Shown: positions 1-7,395, numbered from the stretch's first letter. The stretch is DNA of 10,901 nucleotides from Bacteroidales bacterium (GCA_029934875.1 JAOZLK010000086.1:1-10901); one strand, 5' to 3'. Numbers and translations are program-made. The notes: generated by a model from the letters alone, not told the origin.

Positions 1-1
1 A

Positions 2-21
2 TAAATTTGGAGGTAAATTTG
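2..21 (+). promoter_or_regulatory. Candidate -7 elements upstream of rpoD
   Basis: Two exact copies of TAAATTTG lie at 2-9 and 14-21, and both fit the Bacteroidota -7 consensus TAnnTTTG. Initiation a few bases past the second would give a leader of roughly 35 nt before the rpoD start at 62. The matching -33 TTTG for either copy would fall at or beyond the window edge, so it cannot be checked. The region is AT-rich, so chance matches are possible. Confidence 0.35.
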
Positions 22-50
22 CAAGGTTTTTTAGTAGTAATTTGATTTTG

Positions 51-55
51 AGGAG
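51..55 (+). promoter_or_regulatory. Shine-Dalgarno of rpoD
   Basis: AGGAG ends six bases before the ATG at 62. It is one of the few clear Shine-Dalgarno sequences in the window, where most genes have AT-rich leaders without one. It supports the chosen rpoD start. Confidence 0.75.
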
Positions 56-61
56 AAGTAA

Positions 62-922
62 ATGAGACAATTAAAGATCACGAAATCTATTACCAATAGA
101 GAGAGTGCTTCGTTAGACAAGTATTTACAGGAAATTGGTAAAGAAGAGTTGATCACAGTTGAGGAAGAGGTAGAATTGGCTCAACGGATTAAGAAGGGCG
201 ACAGGCTTGCCCTTGAAAAACTCACGCGAGCAAATCTGAGGTTTGTCGTTTCAGTTGCAAAACAGTATCAAAACCAGGGGCTTAGCCTTCCGGACCTTAT
301 TAACGAAGGGAACCTGGGACTGATAAAAGCAGCTGAAAAATTCGATGAAACCAGGGGTTTTAAATTCATCTCCTATGCCGTTTGGTGGATCAGACAATCG
401 ATCCTTCAGGCACTGGCAGAACAATCGAGGATCGTACGCCTTCCACTGAACCAGGTTGGTTCGCTAAACAAGATTAACAAGGCGTTTTCCAAGTTTGAAC
501 AGGAGTATGAAAGAACACCCACACCAGAGGAGCTAGCTGAGGCACTTGATCTTCCCAAGGAGAAAGTGGCGGACACCCTCCGTGTTTCGGGAAGGCATGT
601 ATCTGTTGATGCACCCTTTGTCGATGGTGAAGACAACAGTCTTCTGGATGTATTGGTTAACAACGATTCACCAGATGCTGACAACACACTTATTAATGAG
701 TCCCTTTCCAGGGAGGTGGACAGAGCACTGGCCACACTTACCGAGCGGGAACGTGACATCATTAAATTATTCTTTGGAATAAGTACCCAGGAGATGACAC
801 TGGAGGAGATAGGCGAAAAATTCGGACTGACACGCGAACGCGTACGTCAGATCAAGGAAAAAGCTATACGCAGACTACGCCATACCTCCAGAAGTAAATT
901 GCTTAAAACCTACCTGGGTTAA
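62..922 (+). CDS. rpoD: RNA polymerase primary sigma factor RpoD/SigA
   Basis: This is the housekeeping sigma-70 factor, which directs core RNA polymerase to most promoters. At 286 residues it has the short form usual in Bacteroidota: region 1.1 is absent and the protein opens almost directly into region 1.2 (about residues 16-50, [14 protein letters not shown]). Region 2 spans about 50-120 and includes [25 protein letters not shown] and the -10-recognising [15 protein letters not shown]. Regions 3.0-3.2 follow at about 127-210, with the finger near [18 protein letters not shown]. Region 4 is at about 222-280, with the helix-turn-helix [20 protein letters not shown] at 248-267. No key segment is missing. 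The start is fixed by the upstream AGGAG. It appears monocistronic, with an intrinsic terminator about 22 bp past its stop. Sigma factors of this phylum read TTTG/TAnnTTTG promoters, and two -7 matches lie in its own leader. The family assignment is very secure. Confidence 0.97.
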   Translation: MRQLKITKSITNRESASLDKYLQEIGKEELITVEEEVELAQRIKKGDRLALEKLTRANLRFVVSVAKQYQNQGLSLPDLINEGNLGLIKAAEKFDETRGFKFISYAVWWIRQSILQALAEQSRIVRLPLNQVGSLNKINKAFSKFEQEYERTPTPEELAEALDLPKEKVADTLRVSGRHVSVDAPFVDGEDNSLLDVLVNNDSPDADNTLINESLSREVDRALATLTERERDIIKLFFGISTQEMTLEEIGEKFGLTRERVRQIKEKAIRRLRHTSRSKLLKTYLG

Positions 923-944
923 AAAACCATACTTTTTGATCGTG

Positions 945-977
945 AAACGGGGTTGTCCACAAGACAGCCCCGTTTTT
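945..977 (+). terminator. Rho-independent terminator of rpoD
   Basis: Bases 945-957 (AAACGGGGTTGTC) pair with 963-975 (GACAGCCCCGTTT) in a 13-bp stem with one G-U wobble and a 5-nt loop (CACAA). A run of five T occupies 973-977. The stem also forms on the minus strand, 45 bp past the end of the convergent lipoprotein gene. It could serve both genes, but the minus-strand tail has only three T, so the plus direction is favoured. Confidence 0.9.
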
Positions 978-1019
978 AGTTGTGGGGTGTGCCCGGAATG
1001 GGCGATCGCCAAATCGGGT

Positions 1020-2465
1020 TTATTCATCTTTTATGCACCGAACGCTGCGAGCATTCTTCTTACTGCTCTGGGCACGACCTATTGTCCTGTATGTACTGTA
1101 CATGCCTCGGCCAAAGGCAGATGTCGAATTGAGTTCTGTCTCAGTAGCCGTCCAAAAAAAGGCATAATCAATAATAAAATCGAATCCCTCCTCTGTATAA
1201 AAGATACCACCTGGAAGTGCTGTAAACCCTACTGCATCTGTTCCATGATTGGTACCCCAGCCACTTTGAGATTTCAAATGCTTACCTGCATCAAATCCAC
1301 GGTAATATGGGCCATCCCATTCCGGATCGCCTACGGGAAAATTACTATCAACCGTACCTTCCAGTATTTTCCATTCATCATCACTTGGCACATGCCAGCC
1401 ACTTGGGCAGGTCATAAGTGCAGCTTCCCAGGTGTATAACCTGCCATAAATATCCCCATTTGCTGAAAGATTGTCGTACCACCAGGAGTCGTTGGTCTCG
1501 TAATTTAGGTTTTTGGCAAACCAGGTTTGTTTACCAATTGTTACTAATTTATAGGATTGTTCATCGCGGGCATCGATGAGAGTCCCTGCATCTCCTCCAT
1601 TGATGGTGATGAAATTCGCTTTTGTTTCTGAATCTGAACGGTTCTCATTGCTCACTGTCAGGGTAACATCATACAGATTCATTTGATTGTACGTGTGCGA
1701 TGGGTTCTGCTCGGTACTGCTGTTTCCATCGCCAAAATCCCATTGCCAGCTTGTGGGATTACTAAAGGATTCATCACTAAAAGTGACAGTAAAGGGTGCT
1801 TGTCCACCTGTTGTATTGGCAGAGAAATCTGCAACTACAACACTTACAGCTATAAATTCATTTTTTGAAACGGCATCCGTACCATATTCATTACTCGCAG
1901 TAAGTGCAACCGTATAGGTGCCAACTTCATTATAAATATTTGACGGGTTTTGTTCAGAGCTCGTATTGCCATCCCCAAAATCCCAATGCCAGTTTGTTGG
2001 GTTGTTGGTGGATTGATCCGTAAAATCAACGCTTAATGGTGCATCACCAAATGTTGGAGTAGCTGTAAAAGCCGGAACAGGTGTACTTCCTCCCTCAATG
2101 ATCTCAATGGTCACCTCTCCGGAGGTACTTCCTCCCTCATTATCAAAACTTACAGCTTTTACGGTGTGGTATCCGATATTTTCACCGGCGGTATTCCAAT
2201 CGTAAGTATATGGGGAGCTATTTACAGAGCTTTTGCTCACTTCATCAATAAAAAACCTTACTTCGGCAATGCTCCCATCACTATCGGCGGCATCAACAGA
2301 AATGGTGACTATTTTGCCTTGCATATATTGTTCCCCATCAGCTGGAAGCGTAATTTCGCAGCTGGGGGGTAGGTTGGTTTCGTCTTCTTTTTCACAGGCC
2401 TGAAATACCAGTATGCTGATGGTCAACAGACCACTTAATGTGATTAAAATAGTCTTAATTTTCAT
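1020..2465 (-). CDS. Surface lipoprotein: Ig-like, two PKD and FISUMP domains
   Basis: The 481-residue protein starts with a lipoprotein signal peptide ending FQAC, with lipidated Cys at 24. The following E-K-E-D-E matches the acidic/Lys export signal that sends Bacteroidota lipoproteins to the cell surface. Domains in order: Ig-like (about 33-122); PKD 1 (129-207) and PKD 2 (210-288), each with WDFGDG (161-166, 242-247), exactly 81 residues apart; and a C-terminal Fib_succ_major/FISUMP domain (about 294-479) with TIGKQTWFAKNL, CPSGWHVPSDDEW and a final SVRCIKD. Two Cys in the FISUMP domain (353 and 477) could form a disulfide. PKD and FISUMP domains are typical of extracellular binding or adhesive proteins, but no ligand can be named. 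No catalytic motif is seen. It is convergent with rpoD and separated from uvrB by about 400 bp, so it is probably transcribed alone. No convincing promoter or Shine-Dalgarno precedes it. Domain calls are secure; the biological role is unknown. Confidence 0.9.
   Translation of the reverse strand: MKIKTILITLSGLLTISILVFQACEKEDETNLPPSCEITLPADGEQYMQGKIVTISVDAADSDGSIAEVRFFIDEVSKSSVNSSPYTYDWNTAGENIGYHTVKAVSFDNEGGSTSGEVTIEIIEGGSTPVPAFTATPTFGDAPLSVDFTDQSTNNPTNWHWDFGDGNTSSEQNPSNIYNEVGTYTVALTASNEYGTDAVSKNEFIAVSVVVADFSANTTGGQAPFTVTFSDESFSNPTSWQWDFGDGNSSTEQNPSHTYNQMNLYDVTLTVSNENRSDSETKANFITINGGDAGTLIDARDEQSYKLVTIGKQTWFAKNLNYETNDSWWYDNLSANGDIYGRLYTWEAALMTCPSGWHVPSDDEWKILEGTVDSNFPVGDPEWDGPYYRGFDAGKHLKSQSGWGTNHGTDAVGFTALPGGIFYTEEGFDFIIDYAFFWTATETELNSTSAFGRGMYSTYRTIGRAQSSKKNARSVRCIKDE
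1602..2081 (-). repeat. Tandem duplicated PKD domain coding repeats
   Basis: Two PKD units encoded at about 1845-2081 and 1602-1838 align at a fixed 243-bp offset. They share the pattern NPT-W-WDFGDGN-SS-EQNPS--YN. Similarity also shows in the DNA, where CCATCCCCAAAATCCCA and CCATCGCCAAAATCCCA recur. The copies have diverged, so this is an old duplication rather than a recent slippage event. Confidence 0.8.
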
Positions 2466-2624
2466 AAAGTCTTGTTTTGATTAACAAACTCATGAATCAC
2501 ATAATACCATTATTCTGGCTGATCAGGCTAGCTACCTGCCACCCCATAACATCATTCAGGGGTAATCTGAAAGTAAATTACAAAGAATTATAATCATATC
2601 CAATTTGAAGTTGTACCATCACCA

Positions 2625-2663
2625 ACACTCTTTTCACATGGCTGCGCAATCCCCAAAGAGTGT
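2625..2663. repeat. Perfect 9-bp inverted repeat upstream of lipoprotein gene
   Basis: ACACTCTTT at 2625-2633 is exactly complementary to AAAGAGTGT at 2655-2663, with a 21-base spacer. It lies 160-198 bp upstream of the lipoprotein start. It could be a protein-binding dyad or a hairpin in a long leader. On the plus strand it is followed by an AT-rich tail but by no T-run, so it does not read as a terminator. Confidence 0.55.
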
Positions 2664-2758
2664 ATTTATTAATCATTCAGAGATGCTAAAATTCCTGCCC
2701 GCAAGGTTTTTCTGATTCCCGATTGTAAAAGTGAATGAACCTATTAAAACTCAAAATC

Positions 2759-2783
2759 AGGCTAGAACGGGAGTACTAAGCCT
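2759..2783 (-). terminator. Weak candidate terminator of uvrB
   Basis: On the minus strand AGGCTTAG (2783-2776) can pair with CTAGCCT (2765-2759) in a 7-bp stem with one bulged T and a 10-nt loop. It is followed by the T-rich GATTTTGAGTTTT. It lies about 90 bp past the uvrB stop. The stem is short and the T tract is interrupted, so this is only a suggestion. Confidence 0.25.
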
Positions 2784-2873
2784 CTGCTTTAGCGGTCTGC
2801 TTTTGTGATTATATGTTTTCATTTTTTGCAACCAGGGCTTCAACTATTGCTAAATCAAACTCTTGGTCAGGAT

Positions 2874-4883
2874 CTAATGTTTATCTAACAGTTCCTGGTA
2901 GGCATACATTTCATCCCTGAATCTTGCAGCTTCGATGAAATCCAGCTCCTTGGCTGCCTTCTCCATTTGTTTCTTAGCCTTGTCAATTGCCTTTTCAAAT
3001 CCTTCTTTACCCATGTACTGTACGACAGGGTCGGCGGCTATATCAGCTTTAGCCTGTCCGCCATAGGCCCCGGCCTGGAGTTCTTCCCGGTTCAGATCGA
3101 AGAGGGATACCGTTGATTTTATGATCTGTCTGGGTGTGATATTATGCTCCTGGTTATAAGCCAGCTGTTTTATTCTTCGGCGCTTTGTTTCGTCTATGGT
3201 CCGCTGCATGGAGCCGGTCGTTCTGTCGGCATACATAATTACCTTTCCGTTCAGGTTCCTGGCAGCCCTTCCTGCAGTCTGGGTCAGGGCCCTGTCCGAA
3301 CGAAGAAATCCCTCCTTATCTGCATCCAGGATGGCCACAAGAGAAACCTCCGGCAGATCCAGGCCCTCCCTGAGAAGGTTAATCCCCACCAGTACGTCAA
3401 ACACTCCTTTTCGCAAGCCTTCCAGAATTTCAACACGCTCCATGGTAATCACATCGGAATGAATATAACGCGTCTTAATATTCAGTTTCAGCAGGTAGTT
3501 TGAAAGTTCCTCTGCCATTCTTTTGGTCAGGGTTGTCACCAGAATCCGCTCCCCTATGCTTACCCTCTTATTAATCTCCCCGATGAGATGATCTATCTGG
3601 TTCAGGCTGGGCTGAATCTCTATCAGGGGATCCACCAGCCCGGTGGGTCTAATCACCTGCTCCACGATTACACCTCCGCTTTTACCCAATTCATAATCTG
3701 CCGGAGTGGCACTTACAAATACTGTTTGTCCGATGATTTCTTCAAACTCATCGTATTTAAGAGGTCGGTTGTCTATTGCAGCAGGTAATCTGAAGCCATA
3801 CTCCACAAGGTTTTTTTTACGCGAAAAATCGCCCCCGTACATGGCATGAACCTGGGGTAGGGTAACATGACTCTCATCAATTACCGTGATAAAGTCCTCG
3901 GGAAAGTAATCCAGGAGACAAAAGGGTCTGGTTCCCGGAGATCTTCCATCAAAATAGCGGGAGTAATTTTCAATACCAGGGCAGAATCCCAGCTCACGAA
4001 TCATCTCCAGGTCATATTCGACCCTCTCCTTTATCCGTTGGGCTTCAATTAGTTTCATTTCATTTCTGAAGAATTCCACCTGTTTGACCATGTCATCCTG
4101 GATCTCTTCTATGGCTTGTTTGGTTCGTGCCTTTGAAGTGATGAAGATATTGGCCGGGAAAATGACAATCTCCTCCATTGTTTCAATGGTATGTCCGGTA
4201 AGGGGGTGGATGGCCTTTATGGAGTCAATTTCATCACCCCAGAACTCGACCCTGTAGGCCTGGTCGGTGTAAGCCAGGTGGATGTCCACCGTATCACCCC
4301 TTACCCTGAAGGTACCCGGCTTAAAATCAACTTCATTCCTGGAATAAAGCGCATCCACGAGCTTCCTCAGGAAGACATTCCTGCTGAGCATCTCGCCTTT
4401 GCGAAGCCTTATGGTGGAGTTGTGGAAATCGGCAGGGTTCCCGATGCCATAGAGGCATGAGACGGACGATACCACGACCACATCGCGCCTTCCGGAGAGT
4501 AGGGAGGAGGTGGTCGAAAGCCTCAGCTTTTCAATCTCATCATTGATGGAGAGATCCTTTTCAATGTAGGTGTCAGTAACAGGCAGATAGGCCTCGGGCT
4601 GATAGTAGTCGTAATAGCTGACAAAATATTCCACCGCATTTTCCGGGAAGAACTGCTTAAATTCACTGTACAGCTGTGCTGCAAGCGTTTTGTTATGGCT
4701 GAGCACCAGGGTGGGTCTCTTCAGCTCACGGATCACATTGGCCACTGTGAAAGTTTTACCGGACCCTGTCACTCCCAGAAGGGTCTGGTACCTGTCTCCT
4801 CCCATGAAGCCTTCGACCAGTTGCCTGATGGCCTCCGGCTGATCTCCAGTAGGGCTGAATTCCGATGTGAGTTTGAAATCCAT
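2874..4883 (-). CDS. uvrB: UvrABC excision nuclease subunit B
   Basis: UvrB is the damage-verifying helicase-like subunit of nucleotide excision repair. It receives DNA from UvrA, probes for the lesion, and recruits UvrC for incision in the cytoplasm. The 669 residues are full family length. Visible elements are the Walker A GVTGSGKT (37-44), the tyrosine-rich beta-hairpin YYDYYQPEAY (90-99) that inserts between strands, Walker B DESH (336-339), the VSATPADYE segment (390-398), GINLLREGLDLPE (500-512), motif VI QTAGRAARN (535-543), and the C-terminal UVR helical hairpin that contacts UvrC (about 629-664, KQMEKAAKELDFIEAARFRDEM). Nothing is missing. The ATG lies one base after the TGA of the upstream hydrolase gene (TGATATG), which implies co-transcription and probable translational coupling. 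There is no Shine-Dalgarno in front of it. No uvrA or uvrC is in the window. Confidence 0.97.
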   Translation of the reverse strand: MDFKLTSEFSPTGDQPEAIRQLVEGFMGGDRYQTLLGVTGSGKTFTVANVIRELKRPTLVLSHNKTLAAQLYSEFKQFFPENAVEYFVSYYDYYQPEAYLPVTDTYIEKDLSINDEIEKLRLSTTSSLLSGRRDVVVVSSVSCLYGIGNPADFHNSTIRLRKGEMLSRNVFLRKLVDALYSRNEVDFKPGTFRVRGDTVDIHLAYTDQAYRVEFWGDEIDSIKAIHPLTGHTIETMEEIVIFPANIFITSKARTKQAIEEIQDDMVKQVEFFRNEMKLIEAQRIKERVEYDLEMIRELGFCPGIENYSRYFDGRSPGTRPFCLLDYFPEDFITVIDESHVTLPQVHAMYGGDFSRKKNLVEYGFRLPAAIDNRPLKYDEFEEIIGQTVFVSATPADYELGKSGGVIVEQVIRPTGLVDPLIEIQPSLNQIDHLIGEINKRVSIGERILVTTLTKRMAEELSNYLLKLNIKTRYIHSDVITMERVEILEGLRKGVFDVLVGINLLREGLDLPEVSLVAILDADKEGFLRSDRALTQTAGRAARNLNGKVIMYADRTTGSMQRTIDETKRRRIKQLAYNQEHNITPRQIIKSTVSLFDLNREELQAGAYGGQAKADIAADPVVQYMGKEGFEKAIDKAKKQMEKAAKELDFIEAARFRDEMYAYQELLDKH

Positions 4884-4884
4884 A

Positions 4885-5913
4885 TCAGTAAGTAAAAATT
4901 ACGTATACGGGAAGATGATCAGCAGGGCCCCCAAAATATTCAGGTCCGCCATAAGTTGAAGAGGGAAGCATCTCTCCATATTTCTCACTGTGGTAGAGCA
5001 TCCACTCCTCTTTCAGGATGCGTCCGCCATCATAGCTGGTGGAGAGCCCTTTTTTCTGGTTCAGCAGGTTGTAGGAAATAATGATCTGGTCCAGCATATT
5101 CCACTGCCCCTTGTAGTTGTATGTTCCGAGGCTTTCAAGGTTATGTTTGTCATAAAACAGGTTGTAGCGATCACCAAGGCCTATGTTTTTTCGTTTTCCT
5201 GATGCAGACAGGCCGGTAATAATACTGGTATTGGTAGGTTCATCATTGAAATCGCCCATCACGATCAGCTTGTGCTCAGAGCCCCGGGCAAGCAATATAT
5301 CCATTTGTTTCCTCAGGATAATGGCCGTAAGCATGCGCTGTCTTTCGGTTTCCTTTGTTCCCCCGCTCCTGGATTTCCAGTGGTTCATAAAGATGTGAAG
5401 GTCTGAACCGTCGACCGCTTTTCCCTGCACATGAAGGATTCCCCTGTAGAGGTACCCGGGATCTGAGGGATCCTGTACAGGGATATATTCATGAGATTTG
5501 TATTTGAACAGCTCTGGCCGGTAAAGCATGGCGCATTCTATACCACGGGGATCAGGGCCATCCTCATGAATGATTTTATACTTACCCTTTCGCATACCCC
5601 TCTTGCTGATCAAATCCTCCAGTACAGTCTTGTTCTCAATCTCGGCAAGCCCAATAATCGCAGGCATCCCTTTCACAGGGATGGAGCGTACAACCTCGGT
5701 GAGGTCGTCCAGTTTCTTCTCATAACGATCCCATGTCCAGTTTTTTACTCCCCCTTGACTAAAATCTTCATCTTTGGTGCCGGGAGCATCAAGGGTGTCG
5801 AAAAGGTTTTCTACATTGTAAGACATCACCACGAAGGTATTCTCCTGTTTCTGGGCGTGGCCCATTTGTGAAAGGAGACTTAGCAGCAATAATATTATTG
5901 TGATTTTTTTCAT
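4885..5913 (-). CDS. Exported endonuclease/exonuclease/phosphatase family protein
   Basis: This is a 342-residue DNase I-like (EEP) metallohydrolase. It has a type I signal peptide with probable cleavage after GHA at residue 20, so it should act in the periplasm or outside the cell. The catalytic set is complete in order: SYNVENLFDT (Asn33), GLAEIEN (metal-binding Glu91), FMNHWKSR (Asn177, His178), MGDFNDEP (Asp221, Asn223), LDQII (Asp275) and ADHLPVYV (Asp332, His333). The fold covers nucleases, phosphodiesterases and lipid or sugar-phosphate phosphatases, and the substrate cannot be told from sequence. It is the first gene of an operon with uvrB, one base apart. A TATCTTTG -7 element lies 23 bp upstream of the start. 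A role in nutrient or extracellular DNA breakdown is possible but is inference. An export signal next to a cytoplasmic repair gene makes a shared pathway with UvrB uncertain. Confidence 0.9.
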   Translation of the reverse strand: MKKITIILLLLSLLSQMGHAQKQENTFVVMSYNVENLFDTLDAPGTKDEDFSQGGVKNWTWDRYEKKLDDLTEVVRSIPVKGMPAIIGLAEIENKTVLEDLISKRGMRKGKYKIIHEDGPDPRGIECAMLYRPELFKYKSHEYIPVQDPSDPGYLYRGILHVQGKAVDGSDLHIFMNHWKSRSGGTKETERQRMLTAIILRKQMDILLARGSEHKLIVMGDFNDEPTNTSIITGLSASGKRKNIGLGDRYNLFYDKHNLESLGTYNYKGQWNMLDQIIISYNLLNQKKGLSTSYDGGRILKEEWMLYHSEKYGEMLPSSTYGGPEYFGGPADHLPVYVIFTY

Positions 5914-5935
5914 CGTGGCTTTTTTTAGAACACCT

Positions 5936-5943
5936 CAAAGATA
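5936..5943 (-). promoter_or_regulatory. Candidate -7 element of the EEP-uvrB operon
   Basis: Read on the minus strand, 5943-5936 is TATCTTTG, an exact match to the Bacteroidota TAnnTTTG -7 box. It ends 22 bases before the ATG at 5913, giving a leader of about 15-17 nt. Upstream is a T-rich run, but no TTTG sits at the expected -33 distance. Confidence 0.5.
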
Positions 5944-5990
5944 TCAAAACAAAAAAAAATTGAATTACTCCGAAAAAGGATATAATTTTA

Positions 5991-7391
5991 GTGGATATGG
6001 GACAGCAGCAGGATGAGCTTTTAAAAAGAATACAGAAACTGGTAAAAAAGAACCAGGACCTGATCAACAGGAACGATAAGCTCCAGAAAGCAGTCACTGA
6101 ACTTTCCGAACAGAACGAAATGATGAAGCTTCGCCTGAAAGAATCAAAGGTGGAGCTAAAGGATGATCCGTCCCGGGAGGGCCTGGACCAGCTGAAAAAA
6201 TATAAAATGGCCACTGTTTTATTCGCCTATATTGGCGGATTTAAACACCTGACCGATGCAGTTGATTCGGAGGTGATTATGGATCAGCTGGATGAGGTGC
6301 TTATCGAGTTTGGCCGAATTCTTAAGAAGTATAAAATACATAAAATCAAGACCATAGGGGATACTTATATGGCTGCGGGTGGAATTCCTGAGAAAAACAT
6401 CACAAATCCCATAGACGTTGTGATGGCAGCCCTGGAAATGACCCTTTTCCTGGATCAGTTGAGGCGGATTGATGGGAAACGATACTGGAACCTGAGCCTG
6501 GGTATCCATACCGGGCCTGTAACTGCCAATGTTTCAGGGAAGAAGAAAATATCTTATGACATAAAGGGCGATACAGTGAATATTGCCCACCGCATGCAGG
6601 GAGTTGGGGATAGCGGTAAGATTCTTATTTCGGTGATGACCTATGAATTGATCAAGGAATTTTTCATCTGTGAGTATTACGGGAAGATGCCTGTGAAATA
6701 CAAGGGTGACCTCGAAATGTTTGTAGTGAATGGTATCCGACCGGAGTTTTCGATGAAGGGGAGGGGAGTCATGGCCAATGCTCTTTTTGATACCAAGTTC
6801 AAGCTAATCCAGTTCACCGACATCCAGGAGATGATTCTTGATAAGCTGGAGAGCGAACTGCCAGCTTACCTCTACTACCATAATGTGAAGCATACTGTTG
6901 ATGTGGTAACCGAAGTGGAATTGATTGGCTGGGCAGAAGGACTTGATGATGAAGGAATCCTCATGTTGAAAACTGCGGCCCTCCTACACGATGCAGGACA
7001 CACCATCTCATACGATGAGCATGAGTTTCATGGCACGGAGCTGGCCAGGGAGTTCCTTCCCGGATTTGCTTACAGCCCTGAGCAGATCGAGAAGATTTGC
7101 AATATAATTATGGCTACAAAGCTTCCGCCCCAAGCCACTGACATCTACCAGAAAATCATCTGTGACGCTGACCTTGATTACCTGGGTCGTAGTGATATGA
7201 TACCCGTTTCGAATACACTTTACAAGGAGCTGAAGGAGCAGAATAAGATCGGGACCTTTAATGACTGGAACCGCTTACAGGTGAAGTTCATTTCCTCGCA
7301 TTCCTATTTCACTAAAACTGCCCGTAGCCTCAGGGAAGTGAACAAGCAAAAACAAATCGAACGCATAAAAAGACTAATAACAGAGGATTAA
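5991..7391 (+). CDS. Coiled-coil, class III cyclase and HD phosphohydrolase fusion
   Basis: The 466-residue protein has no signal peptide or membrane segment. An N-terminal coiled coil (about 5-55) precedes a class III adenylate/guanylate cyclase domain (about 72-250) and an HD domain (about 290-450). Cyclase residues seen are adenine-selecting Lys120 and Asp190 (KTIGD, YDIKGDTVN), second metal Asp124, and transition-state Asn197 and Arg201. The first metal Asp, normally in F-[AST]-D-I-x-GF, is Tyr80 (FAYIGGF). HD residues seen are HNVKH (His297, His301), LLHDAGH (His333, Asp334), His347 and CDADLD (Asp392/Asp394), so the hydrolase site looks complete. It could be a degenerate, nucleotide-sensing cyclase regulating an HD phosphodiesterase, or a weak cyclase. 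The start may be GTG 5991, with AAGGA ten bases upstream, or ATG 5997, two codons on. It is divergent from the EEP operon and four bases before the DUF1028 gene, so those two are probably one operon. Confidence 0.88.
   Translation: MDMGQQQDELLKRIQKLVKKNQDLINRNDKLQKAVTELSEQNEMMKLRLKESKVELKDDPSREGLDQLKKYKMATVLFAYIGGFKHLTDAVDSEVIMDQLDEVLIEFGRILKKYKIHKIKTIGDTYMAAGGIPEKNITNPIDVVMAALEMTLFLDQLRRIDGKRYWNLSLGIHTGPVTANVSGKKKISYDIKGDTVNIAHRMQGVGDSGKILISVMTYELIKEFFICEYYGKMPVKYKGDLEMFVVNGIRPEFSMKGRGVMANALFDTKFKLIQFTDIQEMILDKLESELPAYLYYHNVKHTVDVVTEVELIGWAEGLDDEGILMLKTAALLHDAGHTISYDEHEFHGTELAREFLPGFAYSPEQIEKICNIIMATKLPPQATDIYQKIICDADLDYLGRSDMIPVSNTLYKELKEQNKIGTFNDWNRLQVKFISSHSYFTKTARSLREVNKQKQIERIKRLITED
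7382..7387 (+). promoter_or_regulatory. Shine-Dalgarno of the DUF1028 gene
   Basis: AGAGGA lies inside the last codons of the cyclase-HD gene, eight bases before the ATG at 7396. It supports that start and coupled expression of the two genes. Confidence 0.6.
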
Positions 7392-7395
7392 TCTT

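Larger units (their letters stand above)
2466..2873. other. Gene-free stretch between lipoprotein and uvrB
   Basis: About 400 bp hold no open reading frame worth calling and no recognisable RNA gene. The stretch must contain the 3' end of the uvrB transcript and the promoter of the lipoprotein gene, both on the minus strand. I find no exact TAnnTTTG element on the minus strand. It contains a perfect 9-bp inverted repeat (2625-2663) and an imperfect hairpin (2759-2783), listed separately. Confidence 0.7.

Noticed and set aside
936..1439. 167-codon open frame on the plus strand
   Set aside because: It lies almost wholly antisense to the FISUMP coding region, runs through the rpoD terminator, is unusually rich in Cys and resembles no known protein. 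The minus-strand frame has clear domains.
2522..2765. Direct repeat of the 10-mer ATCAGGCTAG at 2522-2531 and 2756-2765
   Set aside because: Only two copies, with no shared flanks and no target-site or att-like structure. It is plausible by chance in a window this size.
5945..5959. A-rich run between the divergent genes as a terminator or slippage tract
   Set aside because: No hairpin adjoins it, and AT-rich runs are common in promoters of this phylum; treated as part of the promoter region.
5789..6214. 141-codon minus-strand frame spanning the divergent intergenic region
   Set aside because: It is antisense to the coiled-coil part of the cyclase-HD gene and overlaps the EEP start. Its Ser/Phe-rich composition is what the antisense of a Lys/Glu-rich coiled coil gives.
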